Shown here in pieces: positions 44,707-53,578 of a stretch of 64,000 bases of DNA (position 1 is its first letter; each line of letters starts with the position of its first letter). Under the pieces are notes generated by a model. The model saw only the letters and a list, made by a program, of their open reading frames with translations, ran no database searches and was not told the origin of the DNA. The position numbers were made by a program, and so were the translations under genes. Source of the stretch: Pseudomonadota bacterium (GTDB taxonomy: Bacteria > Desulfobacterota > Binatia > Binatales > Binataceae); NCBI GenBank assembly GCA_021325025.1, contig JAJPHZ010000013.1, positions 1 to 64,000 on the forward strand, written 5' to 3'.

Positions 44707-45225
44707 ATGCATCGATTCGCGAAAGTTGTCCCGATTGCAGCAATTGCGCTGGTCACAGCACTGGTCGCGCAGCCATCGTCGGCCGCGGTCACGACCAACA
44801 TAAAAGTGCCGTTCTCTTTGGCATTCATCAACCCGTGCAACGGCGACCCGATGGTCGACGCCGGGGTCGATCTGGTGCTCGCAACCACTACCATCGACGC
44901 CGCGGGCATTCATACCGACGTTCACATCAACGAACAGAGGGCGCGTGATACAGACCTCATGACGGGGGTTGAGTGCGTAGATACCGGAGCCTTACACGAG
45001 AGCGGATTCAATTTCGTATTCACCCCTTCCGACACCTCCGAGGGGCCAACCGGTGATTTTCCACTGACAGTAACCGTTACATTGGATGGAGTCGCCGCCT
45101 GCCCCAAGGGTGCAGGAAGCTTCACCCTTTCATTGCTGGCTCACGCAACGGTGAATCCCGACGGGACCCTCAAGGTATTTTTCGACAACACTCCGGGCGC
45201 GGTTAAGTGTATCGGTCCAGGATGA
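44707..45225 (+). CDS. Small secreted protein of unknown function
   Basis: 172 residues from ATG 44707, with GGAGG 8 nt upstream. The signal peptide MHRFAKVVPIAAIALVTALVAQPSSA ends in a typical AxA-like site. The mature part is beta-rich (TTNIKVPFSLAFI, FPLTVTVTLDGV, SFTLSLLAHATV) and carries four Cys residues that could form disulphides (PCNGD, GVECVD, AACPKG, VKCIGPG). I do not recognise the family. An in-frame earlier start at 44509 exists. A 10-bp hairpin separates it from another secreted-protein gene. Confidence 0.7.
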   Translation: MHRFAKVVPIAAIALVTALVAQPSSAAVTTNIKVPFSLAFINPCNGDPMVDAGVDLVLATTTIDAAGIHTDVHINEQRARDTDLMTGVECVDTGALHESGFNFVFTPSDTSEGPTGDFPLTVTVTLDGVAACPKGAGSFTLSLLAHATVNPDGTLKVFFDNTPGAVKCIGPG

Positions 45226-45243
45226 GTGGGCTGCATTGAGCGA

Positions 45244-45268
45244 GACCCGCCGCCTGATGCGGCGGGTC
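45244..45268 (+). terminator. 10-bp hairpin between two secreted-protein genes
   Basis: GACCCGCCGC (45244-45253), loop CTGAT, GCGGCGGGTC (45259-45268). Perfect stem but no U-tract. It may be a partial terminator or mRNA stabiliser that sets different levels of the two flanking genes. Confidence 0.55.
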
Positions 45269-45308
45269 CTCCGACCGAGGTGCGCATTACTTCGACAGAG
45301 GTGAAATC

Positions 45309-45842
45309 ATGACAGGACATAATTGGATTTTGAAGAGCGCGGCCATGGTCACGTTTACAATGGCGGTCCTGGCGGCGATGCTCGGATTGGGATGGTCAAG
45401 GGCGTTGGCTGACGAGCCCATCGTCGGCCTGTGGCTGGCCACCTGGACCGATAACAGCAATGGACCCGGCAAGGGAACGGTAATTCTGCAAGCATGGGAC
45501 GTTTGGCACGCGGACGGTACCGAGACGCAAAACGACAGCGGACCGGTGATCATCGGATTTGTCTGTCAGGGCGCCTGGAAGCCGCTTGGCAACCGCACCT
45601 ATTTTCTCTCTCACCCCTCCTTCAACTACCTGGGCGCGGACGGTCACCTGGACGCGACCAGCAGCAGCGTAATCTATGAGAAGGTGACCGTCAGCAAGGA
45701 CGGCAATTCCTTTGCAGGAACCGGGCTGATCAAGGTCTTCACCGGGACCGATCCGTTTGCCCCGTCCACGACGCTCATCGGTTCGCTGCCGATAAAAATC
45801 GCGGGAAAACGGGTGGCGGCGGACCCCGGCCAGCTTCCCTGA
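45309..45842 (+). CDS. Small secreted protein, probably beta-barrel
   Basis: 177 residues, with AGAGGTGAAA upstream. The N-terminal hydrophobic segment (AAMVTFTMAVLAAMLGLGW) followed by SRALADEP is a signal peptide. The mature sequence opens with VGLWLATWTDNSNGPGKGTVILQAWDVWHADGTETQND, then GAWKPLGNRTYFLSHPSFNY. This G-W...W-start and strand pattern is lipocalin-like, but the family is not firmly identified. It is a likely partner of the secreted gene upstream and divergent regulator. It is followed by a strong 11-bp hairpin. Confidence 0.7.
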   Translation: MTGHNWILKSAAMVTFTMAVLAAMLGLGWSRALADEPIVGLWLATWTDNSNGPGKGTVILQAWDVWHADGTETQNDSGPVIIGFVCQGAWKPLGNRTYFLSHPSFNYLGADGHLDATSSSVIYEKVTVSKDGNSFAGTGLIKVFTGTDPFAPSTTLIGSLPIKIAGKRVAADPGQLP

Positions 45843-45866
45843 GCCGGAAGAACCGAGCGCGCACGC

Positions 45867-45900
45867 GATCGGTGGGGCGGCTCTGGCCACCCCACCGATC
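45867..45900. terminator. Strong bidirectional terminator-like hairpin
   Basis: GATCGGTGGGG (45867-45877) pairs perfectly with CCCCACCGATC (45890-45900) across a 12-nt loop, followed by TTAA. It lies between the secreted-protein gene and the convergent DUF1329 gene. Confidence 0.65.
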
Positions 45901-45972
45901 TTAACTCGGCGAAGCCCGAATTCAGCAGGACGGACGTCTTGAAAGACTCTGATGCTATCCCTGGCGTGCCCC

Positions 45973-47382
45973 TCACTTGTTGATTGACATGATCGAACCG
46001 GGGAGCGCCGCGTCTGGCGCATTTCTGTATTCCCCCGGGACATCATCGTCGAGCTTCGGGGCGGAAGTCGCGATCGCCACGGTGGCGTGATTTTCCTTGA
46101 GGTTAAGCACCGTTTGATGATGGAGGATCATGAAGTTTCCTTTCAGCGCAGGGTTGGGAACCTCCATGTACATATACATATTTTCCTTCCACAATTTGCC
46201 CTCGGCGTCATAATCTTCGAGACACACGAGTTGCCAGTTATCTTTGTCGATGTAGAGTACGGTGTGAGAGAAGCACTTGCGCCCCGGATTGTCGGGCACA
46301 AACACGCTATCGATCACATACACATCACGCAGTTCCCATCGGCCCAACACCGGCTTGGGCCAGCCCGGAACATAGCTTTTCACATGAATGCCTTCCAGGC
46401 TGTAAAGCACCGCCGGAGCGCCCGCCGCATGCTCAAACGCCAGAATTCTGGCTTCGCCCAAAAGCGTGTTTCTGCCGTTTGCGGGTTCGAAGCTGAAATC
46501 CCGGGTGGTGCTGTCACTGCTGCCGTTTTGATAGGTGCAACGGCCACCCGTGGAATATCGGTAAGAGCGCCGAAGCTGGGGCAGGTAGAGGTATTGCTCA
46601 GAAACCCTGGTCGGGTCATCGGGCCGCAATGTGAGCTGCACAGAGTATTTGACGTTTTCAGGCGCACTAACATCGGCGCGCAGCGAGTTTAAATAACCCT
46701 TGCCGTAATCGGGATTGATTGGCAGCCCCGGAGCGCTGAGATGACTCAGCCGGTATACCTCCAGGCTTCCCTCAGAGATGATGCGCAGGTTGAGGAATCT
46801 GTCGAGCATAAAAGCCGTCCACGGCCACCACAGAACGGCAGGATTCGGCGCGTAGCGCGCGTTGTACATTGCCTTGTCGGCAAGGTTTGGCTGGTGTGCG
46901 ATCGGGAACGGCAGGCCGGCGATATAATTCTTGATCGTATAGCCGCCGCTATCGAGCCTTAACAGGCGGGTCTGGTTGCCGTACTTCTCGGTGTCTTCCC
47001 AGTATCGCCGGGGCCAGGTGTAGCGGATGGTCGGCCCAACGGTAATCGTGAAGTCCGAAGAGCTGTCCACGTGCAGGAAATGCCGGCCGCTGTACAGGAC
47101 CTGGATCCCGACGGGCATAAAGCGTTTGTAGCGCTGCCAGTTGCCAAGGGTTATTTGGGTGCCGGGCTTGATCGTCTCGGCGGAATCGCTCGCCGCCAGG
47201 TTGGCGTAGTTGGCGGGGTCAAACAGCACCGGCGCGCCCTGCGCTTTCCCACCGAGGAGCAGGCAGATGATGAGAAAAAGCGCGCATGAAACTCCGCTTG
47301 CGGCGCCTAGGCGATCAGGATGATGCGCGTCAGCGGCGTCTCGCACGCAATCCATACCGGGTCCTTCCGAAACCTGCTCCAT
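45973..47382 (-). CDS. DUF1329-family exported protein
   Basis: 469 residues from ATG 47382; a TTG 24 nt earlier is possible. An N-terminal hydrophobic stretch (SGVSCALFLIICLLLGGKAQG) is preceded by an unusually long n-region, so it is a signal peptide or anchor. The mature part matches the DUF1329 (outer-membrane lipoprotein-sorting-like) pattern: RYKRFMPVGIQVLYSGRHFL, EQYLYLPQLRRSYRYSTGG, GRWELRDVYVIDSVF and SHTVLYIDKDNWQLVCLEDYDAEGKLWKENMYMY. Members are linked to outer-membrane handling of hydrophobic compounds, but no biochemical role is settled. The upstream region is strikingly AT-rich. Confidence 0.83.
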   Translation of the reverse strand: MEQVSEGPGMDCVRDAADAHHPDRLGAASGVSCALFLIICLLLGGKAQGAPVLFDPANYANLAASDSAETIKPGTQITLGNWQRYKRFMPVGIQVLYSGRHFLHVDSSSDFTITVGPTIRYTWPRRYWEDTEKYGNQTRLLRLDSGGYTIKNYIAGLPFPIAHQPNLADKAMYNARYAPNPAVLWWPWTAFMLDRFLNLRIISEGSLEVYRLSHLSAPGLPINPDYGKGYLNSLRADVSAPENVKYSVQLTLRPDDPTRVSEQYLYLPQLRRSYRYSTGGRCTYQNGSSDSTTRDFSFEPANGRNTLLGEARILAFEHAAGAPAVLYSLEGIHVKSYVPGWPKPVLGRWELRDVYVIDSVFVPDNPGRKCFSHTVLYIDKDNWQLVCLEDYDAEGKLWKENMYMYMEVPNPALKGNFMILHHQTVLNLKENHATVAIATSAPKLDDDVPGEYRNAPDAALPGSIMSINK

Positions 47383-47882
47383 TCGGACTCGCCCCCAGAG
47401 GTACAATGCGCTCGATGCTAAAAGGATTTAACAAAAAAGTATGGGGTGCGCAACTTAAAATATAAAGATTTATTCTGAATATAGAAGAATTAAGTCGAGG
47501 GCCTCAATCGTCCCTGGCCTGAAAACCGGCGGCGTCGCGCCGGTGTCAGAATGACAGGGCGATTCCCCAAAGCCGCTTGAAGCCGACCGCCTGGGTCGCG
47601 AAACCTTCCGTGGTAGCAAGGGAGATATATTAATGACCGGTCGTGGGAGGGCTCGTATCAATCAATTGCCAGGCCTATTTACGACTCCGGCGCGATGCGA
47701 TTTGGAGGATGATTGACCCGTTTAATCCATGGGACTCCCAAGAGGCGGGCGGCCAACCATACGGGGGCTGCGGGTGACCGGGCGGATCCGCGCTCTCGCT
47801 GAACCGACTGGCTGATTCAGCACGACCTGTGGTACGAGACGCTGGCGTTTATCCGTGGCAGTCCTGCGAGGTGCCAAGTCGC
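47383..47882. other. 500-nt intergenic region with AT-rich patch
   Basis: The part at about 47408-47500 is very rich in A and T (runs such as ACAAAAAAGT and AAAATATAAAGATTTATT), unlike the rest of the window, and lies directly upstream of the DUF1329 gene, where it could act as its promoter or a nucleoid-protein binding site. The rest (47500-47882) has normal GC and no convincing gene. ORFs listed there lack ribosome sites or family features. Confidence 0.5.
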
Positions 47883-49148
47883 ATGAAACTGAAACTGGAT
47901 TACGGTTCCGAGGGATTAACGGTAGACCTCCCGGAGCAGCGGACCACCGTGATCGAGCCGATGCCCCTGGCGGCCGTGGCGAACCCGGCGCAAGCTTTAC
48001 GCAATGCGATCAGGGCGCCCATCGGCAAAGCGCCACTGAATGCGCTGGTCAGACCGGGGCGGAGCATCGCCATCTCGGTGTGCGATATCACGCGGGCGCA
48101 ACCGCGCCGGTTGATGCTTGAGGCATTGTTTGCGGAAATGCCGGGCATTCGGAGGAAAGACGTCACGATCTTCATCGCCACGGGGACCCACCGGCGCAAC
48201 ACCCCCGCCGAAATCGAAAAGATGATCGGAGCCGGGTTCGCGCGAAGCTGCCGGGTGGTATGTCACGACGCGCGCGACAGCGCGTCGCTCGTGCATGTCG
48301 GGGATACCGCAAGCGGTGTGCGGGTGCTGTTGAATCGGGAATGGGTTGAGTCGGATTTCAAGATCACCACGGGTTTTGTCGAGCCGCACTTCTTTGCCGG
48401 TTTCAGCGGCGGACCCAAGATGGTGGCACCGGGCCTGGCCGGCCTGGAGACGGTCATGACGCTACACAACGCCGAACGCATCAGCCATCCCAAAGCCACC
48501 TTCGGGGTGATCGAAGGGAATCCCATTCATGACGACGTCCGCGAGATTGCGCGCATGACCGGGGTGGACTTCGCCCTGGACGTCACGCTTAATCGCGAGC
48601 AGAAGATCACGGCGGCATTTGCAGGCGATCTGTTCGCGGAGCATGGGGCGGCCTGCGCCGCCGTGCGCGAGGCCGCGATGCGCCCGGTCCAAGCACCGTT
48701 CGACGTGGTGGTCACCACCAATTCCGGCTACCCGCTGGATCAGAATCTGTACCAGGCGGTGAAGGGCATGTCCGCCGCCGCGAAGATCGTCAAAGAGGCA
48801 GGAACGATTATTTGCGCCGCGGAATGCCGCGACGGCATTCCCAATCATGGCGCCTACGGCGAGCTGCTGACCAGGAGCGCCTCGGCGCGCGCGCTGCTCG
48901 ACATGATCATGGCGCCCGGCTTCTCCAGCCCCGATCAGTGGCAGGTGCAGATTCAGGCGCAAATCCAGTTAAAGGCCAGGGTGCTGGTCAAAGCGGGAGG
49001 ACTGTCGGCAAACCAACTGCGCGCCGCGCACTTCGAGCCGATCGAAGATGTCGAAGCGGCGGTCCGCGAAGCATTGAAGGCAGCCGGCCCCAACGCCACG
49101 CTGTGCGTCCTGCCCCAGGGTCCCCAGACCGTGCCCTACATAAAGTAG
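47883..49148 (+). CDS. LarA-type nickel-pincer-dependent racemase (lactate racemase domain)
   Basis: 421 residues from ATG 47883, with GAGGTG about 10 nt upstream. All LarA active-site residues can be placed: His103 (ATGTHRR), His169 and Lys179 (TGFVEPHFFAGFSGGPKMVAPG) and His195 (LHNAERISHP). Each is exactly five positions earlier than His108, His174, Lys184 and His200 of the Lactobacillus enzyme. It should bind the nickel-pincer nucleotide on Lys179 and racemise or epimerise a 2-hydroxyacid. No larB, larC or larE is nearby, so the cofactor must come from elsewhere. Confidence 0.9.
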   Translation: MKLKLDYGSEGLTVDLPEQRTTVIEPMPLAAVANPAQALRNAIRAPIGKAPLNALVRPGRSIAISVCDITRAQPRRLMLEALFAEMPGIRRKDVTIFIATGTHRRNTPAEIEKMIGAGFARSCRVVCHDARDSASLVHVGDTASGVRVLLNREWVESDFKITTGFVEPHFFAGFSGGPKMVAPGLAGLETVMTLHNAERISHPKATFGVIEGNPIHDDVREIARMTGVDFALDVTLNREQKITAAFAGDLFAEHGAACAAVREAAMRPVQAPFDVVVTTNSGYPLDQNLYQAVKGMSAAAKIVKEAGTIICAAECRDGIPNHGAYGELLTRSASARALLDMIMAPGFSSPDQWQVQIQAQIQLKARVLVKAGGLSANQLRAAHFEPIEDVEAAVREALKAAGPNATLCVLPQGPQTVPYIK

Positions 49149-49354
49149 GGCAATCACCTTTCACCGTCAGCCTGGCATATTGCCGCGCATCTTCAAAAAT
49201 CCCCCCGCTGCGGCGCGCCGGAGTTGGAGCCATCGAGCAATATCGGTTGATGATCAAAGGCAGTGGGTGGGCCGAAGCGCGCGGCGGCCGTGAGGGCTCT
49301 GGCACGCTTCCAGTCCAAACGGCTGATGTTTTTTCGCTTCAATCCCGCCGAAAT

Positions 49355-50029
49355 TTAATCACTTCGGCCCGACTCGGGGCCGGCCATGCCCAGGCCGTCG
49401 GCGATCAGATTGACGACCATGTGTTCGCGCGCAGCCAGGGCGGCAGGGGATAAAGGATCGGCGATGCCGATGTACTGGAGGGCGGGCAGCAGCAAAAAAT
49501 AGCCGAAGGTTTCCACGGTGATACTGACGATGAGTTGGAGGACGTCGACCTGGCGCATCCGCCCGGCTTCCATGTCGCGAATCATAAATTCCCGTCCGCC
49601 GTCCACCAGCGGCTTCAGATACTGGCTGGCGACGTCGCGGGCGCGGGATTGTTCGTCGATGACTTCGCGCACGATCAAACGCGCCCAGTTGGGATTGTCG
49701 GCCAGGTAGGCGAACAGCCGATGGACGAAGGAGGCCAGCCGTTCGCGCGGCGTGGGCGCCACCAGCGCGTCGGCCATGAATTCGCCCAGCCGCCCCAGCG
49801 CCCGTTTGACCACCTCGTCGTAAAGCTCGGCCTTGGAGCCGAAATGATAAAACGGCAGCGCCTTATTCACCCCCGCGCGGGTGGCGATGCGCTGGGCGCG
49901 AGCCCCACCGAAGCCGTGTTCGGCAAATTCTTCCTCGGCCGCCTTGAGAATCGCGTCGCGGGCGGCGGCGGAAACCGGCCGCCGCTTGGTGCGCCGGCCG
50001 CGATGTGGTCGTGGGGTAGGGCTCCGCAT
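49355..50029 (-). CDS. TetR-family transcriptional regulator
   Basis: 224 residues from ATG 50029, with GGAGGAGT upstream; the longer track ORF overlaps non-coding sequence. The N-terminal helix-turn-helix reads RDAILKAAEEEFAEHGFGGARAQRIATRAGVNKALPFYHFGSKAELYDEVV (about 24-75). The rest is a helical ligand and dimer domain. A basic, Arg-rich tail precedes the HTH. It represses genes in response to a small molecule; targets are unknown. It is divergent from argH, about 300 nt away, and convergent toward larA. Confidence 0.9.
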   Translation of the reverse strand: MRSPTPRPHRGRRTKRRPVSAAARDAILKAAEEEFAEHGFGGARAQRIATRAGVNKALPFYHFGSKAELYDEVVKRALGRLGEFMADALVAPTPRERLASFVHRLFAYLADNPNWARLIVREVIDEQSRARDVASQYLKPLVDGGREFMIRDMEAGRMRQVDVLQLIVSITVETFGYFLLLPALQYIGIADPLSPAALAAREHMVVNLIADGLGMAGPESGRSD

Positions 50030-50337
50030 ACTCCTCCGTTTCCTCCAACTCCTGCCTGATGCGGAAGGGCCGCTCCCAACAGGCGCCCTTGTAGCGCATC
50101 GTAGTGCATCTCTGTGGAAACCAGCCAGTACCGCTTGACGCGCCCGGCTATCCGAGCAAGACCGACCCCGGTTGCGCGCTGTCAAGGCTGGACGCCTCCA
50201 ATCCCGGAGCGGCCCTGATTCCTCGCCAAAGGAATTCGCGTTTGAGGCACATATTTGAGTTTGTGCCCAAATCCGTCAAGCCAAGCACTGGGAGCTTTAT
50301 CCAGAGCCGGCTTTCAGGCAAGCTGCTAGCTTCAGTC
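50030..50337. other. Intergenic region between TetR gene and argH
   Basis: 308 nt between divergent genes. The ORF track extends argH back through this stretch, but no ArgH-like residues occur before about 50338 and codon use looks random. It should hold both promoters and any TetR operator, but no clear palindromic operator or terminator was recognised by eye. Confidence 0.4.
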
Positions 50338-51738
50338 GTGAGCAACCGCATCAAGAGCACCGCCGCAAGCCGGCCGCGCAATCTTATTCGGGGTAGATTC
50401 AAAGCGCCTCGTCTGACCGAAGTGGAGGCGTTCACCGCCTCGCTGCCGTTCGATCGCCGCCTCTTCCGCCACGATATCCGTGGTTCGGCCGCCCATGCCC
50501 GGATGCTGGCCAAGGTGGGGCTGATCAGCAAGAGCGAGGCGCGGCGGATTGTGCGCGGGCTGATGCAGATCGAGCGCGAGATCGAAACCGGCCGCTTTCG
50601 CTTCGAGCTGGCCGACGAGGACATCCATCTGGCGATCGAGCGCCGGCTGACCGAAATCGCGGGCGCGGCGGGGGCCAAATTGCATACGGCGCGTTCACGC
50701 AACGACCAGGTGGCGCTGGACTTGCGCCTGTACCTGGCCGACGAAATCGGCACGCTGGCCGACCTGCTCGATAGGTTGCGCCGCAGCCTGATCGCCGTGG
50801 CGGAACAGCACGTGGAAACCGTGATGCCCGGCTACACCCATCTGCAACGCGCCCAGCCGGTCTCGCTTGCCCATCATATCCTGGCCTACGTCGAGATGTT
50901 CGGGCGCGACCGCCAGCGCTTCGCGCAAGCCCTGGAGCGCACGCGCGTGATGCCGCTGGGAGCGGGCGCGCTGGCCGGCACGACGCTGCCCATCGACCGG
51001 CGCGCGGTCGCCCGTGAGCTGGGCTTCCCGCGCCTGGCCGAAAACAGTATCGACGCGGTCTCCGATCGCGACTTCGCCGCCGATTTTCTCTTCGCCGCGG
51101 CGCTGTGCGCCGTCCATCTGTCGCGCATGAGCGAGGATATCATCCTGTGGGCAACCGCCGAGTTCGGCTTCGTGCAACTGCCCGATGAATTCTCCACCGG
51201 CAGCTCGATGATGCCGCAGAAGAAAAATCCCGACCTGCTCGAACTCTTTCGCGCCAAGAGCGGGCGGCTGCTGGGCGACCTGACCGCCCTGCTGGCTACC
51301 CTCAAGGGCCTACCGATGGCTTACAATTCCGACTTGCAGGAGGATAAGGAGCGGGTGTTCGACGCGCTCGATACACTCAAGCCGATGCTCGACCTGGCCG
51401 CGAAATTGTGGCCGCGGCTGACCTTTGACGTGGAGCGGATGCGCGCGGCGGCCGGGGACAGTGCACTGGCCACCGACGCCGCCGAAGAACTGGTGCGGGC
51501 CGGAGTGCCGTTCCGTAAAGCCCATGAGATGGTGGGGGCGCTGGTAAGTGAGGCGCTTGCGGCGGGCAAGCGTTTGGAGGACTTGACCGAGGCCGACCTG
51601 CGGCGTTATTGCGGCGCGCACGCCCACGCCATCAGGCGCCTGCTGTCGGCGCAGACCTCGCTGCGCCGGCGCCGCGTCATCGGCGGCCCCGCTCCGGCCG
51701 AAGTCCGCCGCCGGCTGGCACAGCTCAAACGGCAATGA
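50338..51738 (+). CDS. argH: Argininosuccinate lyase
   Basis: About 466 residues from GTG 50338; the exact start is unsure because the usual N-terminal KLWGGRF is degenerate ([12 protein letters not shown]). From there [60 protein letters not shown] and the family signature [12 protein letters not shown] are all intact. It splits argininosuccinate into arginine and fumarate. Its stop overlaps the start of the next gene (ATGA), so it heads an argH-lptM-like-lysA-dapF-dapA operon. Confidence 0.95.
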   Translation: MSNRIKSTAASRPRNLIRGRFKAPRLTEVEAFTASLPFDRRLFRHDIRGSAAHARMLAKVGLISKSEARRIVRGLMQIEREIETGRFRFELADEDIHLAIERRLTEIAGAAGAKLHTARSRNDQVALDLRLYLADEIGTLADLLDRLRRSLIAVAEQHVETVMPGYTHLQRAQPVSLAHHILAYVEMFGRDRQRFAQALERTRVMPLGAGALAGTTLPIDRRAVARELGFPRLAENSIDAVSDRDFAADFLFAAALCAVHLSRMSEDIILWATAEFGFVQLPDEFSTGSSMMPQKKNPDLLELFRAKSGRLLGDLTALLATLKGLPMAYNSDLQEDKERVFDALDTLKPMLDLAAKLWPRLTFDVERMRAAAGDSALATDAAEELVRAGVPFRKAHEMVGALVSEALAAGKRLEDLTEADLRRYCGAHAHAIRRLLSAQTSLRRRRVIGGPAPAEVRRRLAQLKRQ

Positions 51739-52226
51739 GACGCGACGCGCGCATAATTGTGCTTGTGTTGTTGAGCCTGGTGCTGCTGTATCCGGGGTGC
51801 GGGGTCAAGAGCCGGCCGCTGCCGCCCTCCGACGTGCGCCCCCAGCGCACCACGGATTTGCAGGCGGTGTCGGTGGCCAACGGCATACGAATCCGTTGGA
51901 GCAGGCCCGTGCGCTATACCGGCGGGGGCCGGATGCGGGACCTGGGCAAGTTCGAAATTCTGCGCGCGGTGGGCGGCGGCGAGCCCAAACTGCTGGCCGA
52001 TATCCCGGTCACCGACCTGCAACGCTTCCGCCAGCAGCAGCATTTCTCATACCTCGATACCGACACGCAGCTCGGAATGCGCTACCGCTACCAGATTATT
52101 TCCGTCACTACCGACGGTTATGAAAGCCTGCCCTCCAACCAGGCTGAGGTGGTGCGCACCGTGCCCACGCCCACACCCAATCCGGAGAACTTCGTCCTTC
52201 CCACCCCGGTCCCGCTGCACAGGTAA
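51735..52226 (+). CDS. LptM-like lipoprotein with fibronectin type III-like domain
   Basis: 163 residues, starting in the ATGA overlap with the argH stop. The leader [22 protein letters not shown] ends in a lipobox-like PGC followed by GVKSRPLPP, which resembles the CGxKGPLxxP start of LptM (YifL) lipoproteins. LptM assists LptD assembly in other bacteria. The rest is a single FN3-like domain (TTDLQAVSVANGIRIRWSRP ... GMRYRYQIISVTTDGYESLPS). A Pro-rich tail follows. Presence between argH and lysA is common in several proteobacterial lineages. Confidence 0.78.
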   Translation: MRRDARIIVLVLLSLVLLYPGCGVKSRPLPPSDVRPQRTTDLQAVSVANGIRIRWSRPVRYTGGGRMRDLGKFEILRAVGGGEPKLLADIPVTDLQRFRQQQHFSYLDTDTQLGMRYRYQIISVTTDGYESLPSNQAEVVRTVPTPTPNPENFVLPTPVPLHR

Positions 52227-52311
52227 CACGGCCCGGCCCCGGCTTTGCCGCTTTTGGGCGCTGTGCTAGTTTCGCCCATACCTTAGTTAAGCGGTTAAAC
52301 CCGAAAGTCGG

Positions 52312-53571
52312 ATGCATCACTTCACCTATCGCGACCATCAACTTTATGCCGAGGATGTGGCGGTCAAAGACATCGCCGCACGGGTCGGCACTCCCGTGTA
52401 TGTTTACAGCGCAGCCACCCTGCGGCGCCATTTCCGCGTCTTCGACGAAGCCTTCGCCGGCGCCGATCACCTGATTTGCTTTGCCATGAAGGCGCTGTCC
52501 AACCTGAGTATCCTCAAACTGTTCGGCTCGATGGGCTCGGGATTCGATATCGTCTCGGTGGGCGAGCTGATGCGATGTTTGCGGGCGGGCGCCGACCCAA
52601 AGAAAATCGTCTTTTCCGGAGTGGGCAAGCGCGACGAGGAAATCGCGGCCGCGCTGGAAGCCGGGATCCTGATGTTCAACGTCGAATCGCGTCCCGAGCT
52701 GGATCGGATCGCGGAGGTGGCGCGCCAAAGGAAGGTCAAGGCCCCGGTCAGCCTGCGGGTCAATCCCGATCTCGACCCGGGCACCCATCCGCACATTTCA
52801 ACCGGCCATCGCACCAGCAAGTTCGGCATTCCCCTGTCGCAAGTCTTCCAGTATTACGCCCAGGCGCGTGCCTTGCCCGACCTCGAACTGGTGGGGCTAA
52901 GCACGCATATCGGCTCGCAGATCACCGATACCGGCCCGTTCATCGAGGCGGGCGAGAAGCTGGCCGCAATCGTGCGCAAGCTGCGCAGCGACGGTATCGC
53001 GCTGCGCTATTTGGACATCGGCGGCGGCCTGGGCATCCCCTACCAGGAAGAGCCCCCGCCGCCCGCCGAGTATGCGGCCGCGATTCTCAAACCGCTGACC
53101 GGTCTGGGCGTCAAGATAATCGCCGAGCCGGGGCGTGTGCTGGTGGGCAACGCGGGCATCCTGGTGACGCGCGTACTGTACGTCAAGGAGACCGACGTCA
53201 AGCGCTTCATCGTGGTCGATGGCGCGATGAACGACCTGATCCGGCCGGTGCTCTACGAGGCCTACCACGCGATTTGGCCGGTGCACAAACCCGCGGCCGA
53301 CCGCCCGAGCGTCATCGCCGACGTGGTCGGACCGGTATGCGAAAGCGGCGACTTTTTCGCCCAGGAGCGCGAACTGCCCCAGGTGCAGCGCGACGATCTG
53401 CTGGCGGTGATGAGTGCGGGCGCCTACGGTTTTGTGATGGCGTCCAATTACAACAGCCGGGCGCGCTCGCCTGAGGTGCTGGTGGACGGCACCCGCATGC
53501 ATGTCATCCGCGAACGGGATTCCTTCGAGGACCTGGTGCGCGGCGAAAAGCTGGTCGAGTTGGGATCGTAA
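52312..53571 (+). CDS. lysA: Diaminopimelate decarboxylase
   Basis: 419 residues of the fold III PLP decarboxylase family. The PLP lysine lies in CFAMKALSN. The barrel includes GSGFDIVSVGELMR, RVNPDLDPGTHPHISTG, LSTHIGSQITD and DIGGGLGIPY, and the partner Cys loop is GPVCESGDFFA. It decarboxylates meso-diaminopimelate to lysine. dapF begins 7 nt after the stop, consistent with co-regulation of lysine and peptidoglycan precursor synthesis. Confidence 0.96.
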   Translation: MHHFTYRDHQLYAEDVAVKDIAARVGTPVYVYSAATLRRHFRVFDEAFAGADHLICFAMKALSNLSILKLFGSMGSGFDIVSVGELMRCLRAGADPKKIVFSGVGKRDEEIAAALEAGILMFNVESRPELDRIAEVARQRKVKAPVSLRVNPDLDPGTHPHISTGHRTSKFGIPLSQVFQYYAQARALPDLELVGLSTHIGSQITDTGPFIEAGEKLAAIVRKLRSDGIALRYLDIGGGLGIPYQEEPPPPAEYAAAILKPLTGLGVKIIAEPGRVLVGNAGILVTRVLYVKETDVKRFIVVDGAMNDLIRPVLYEAYHAIWPVHKPAADRPSVIADVVGPVCESGDFFAQERELPQVQRDDLLAVMSAGAYGFVMASNYNSRARSPEVLVDGTRMHVIRERDSFEDLVRGEKLVELGS

Positions 53572-53578
53572 GGGCGCG

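Noticed and set aside
50104-50337. 78-residue N-terminal extension of argH
   Set aside because: No ArgH similarity in this part; lyases of this family begin just before the RGRF segment.
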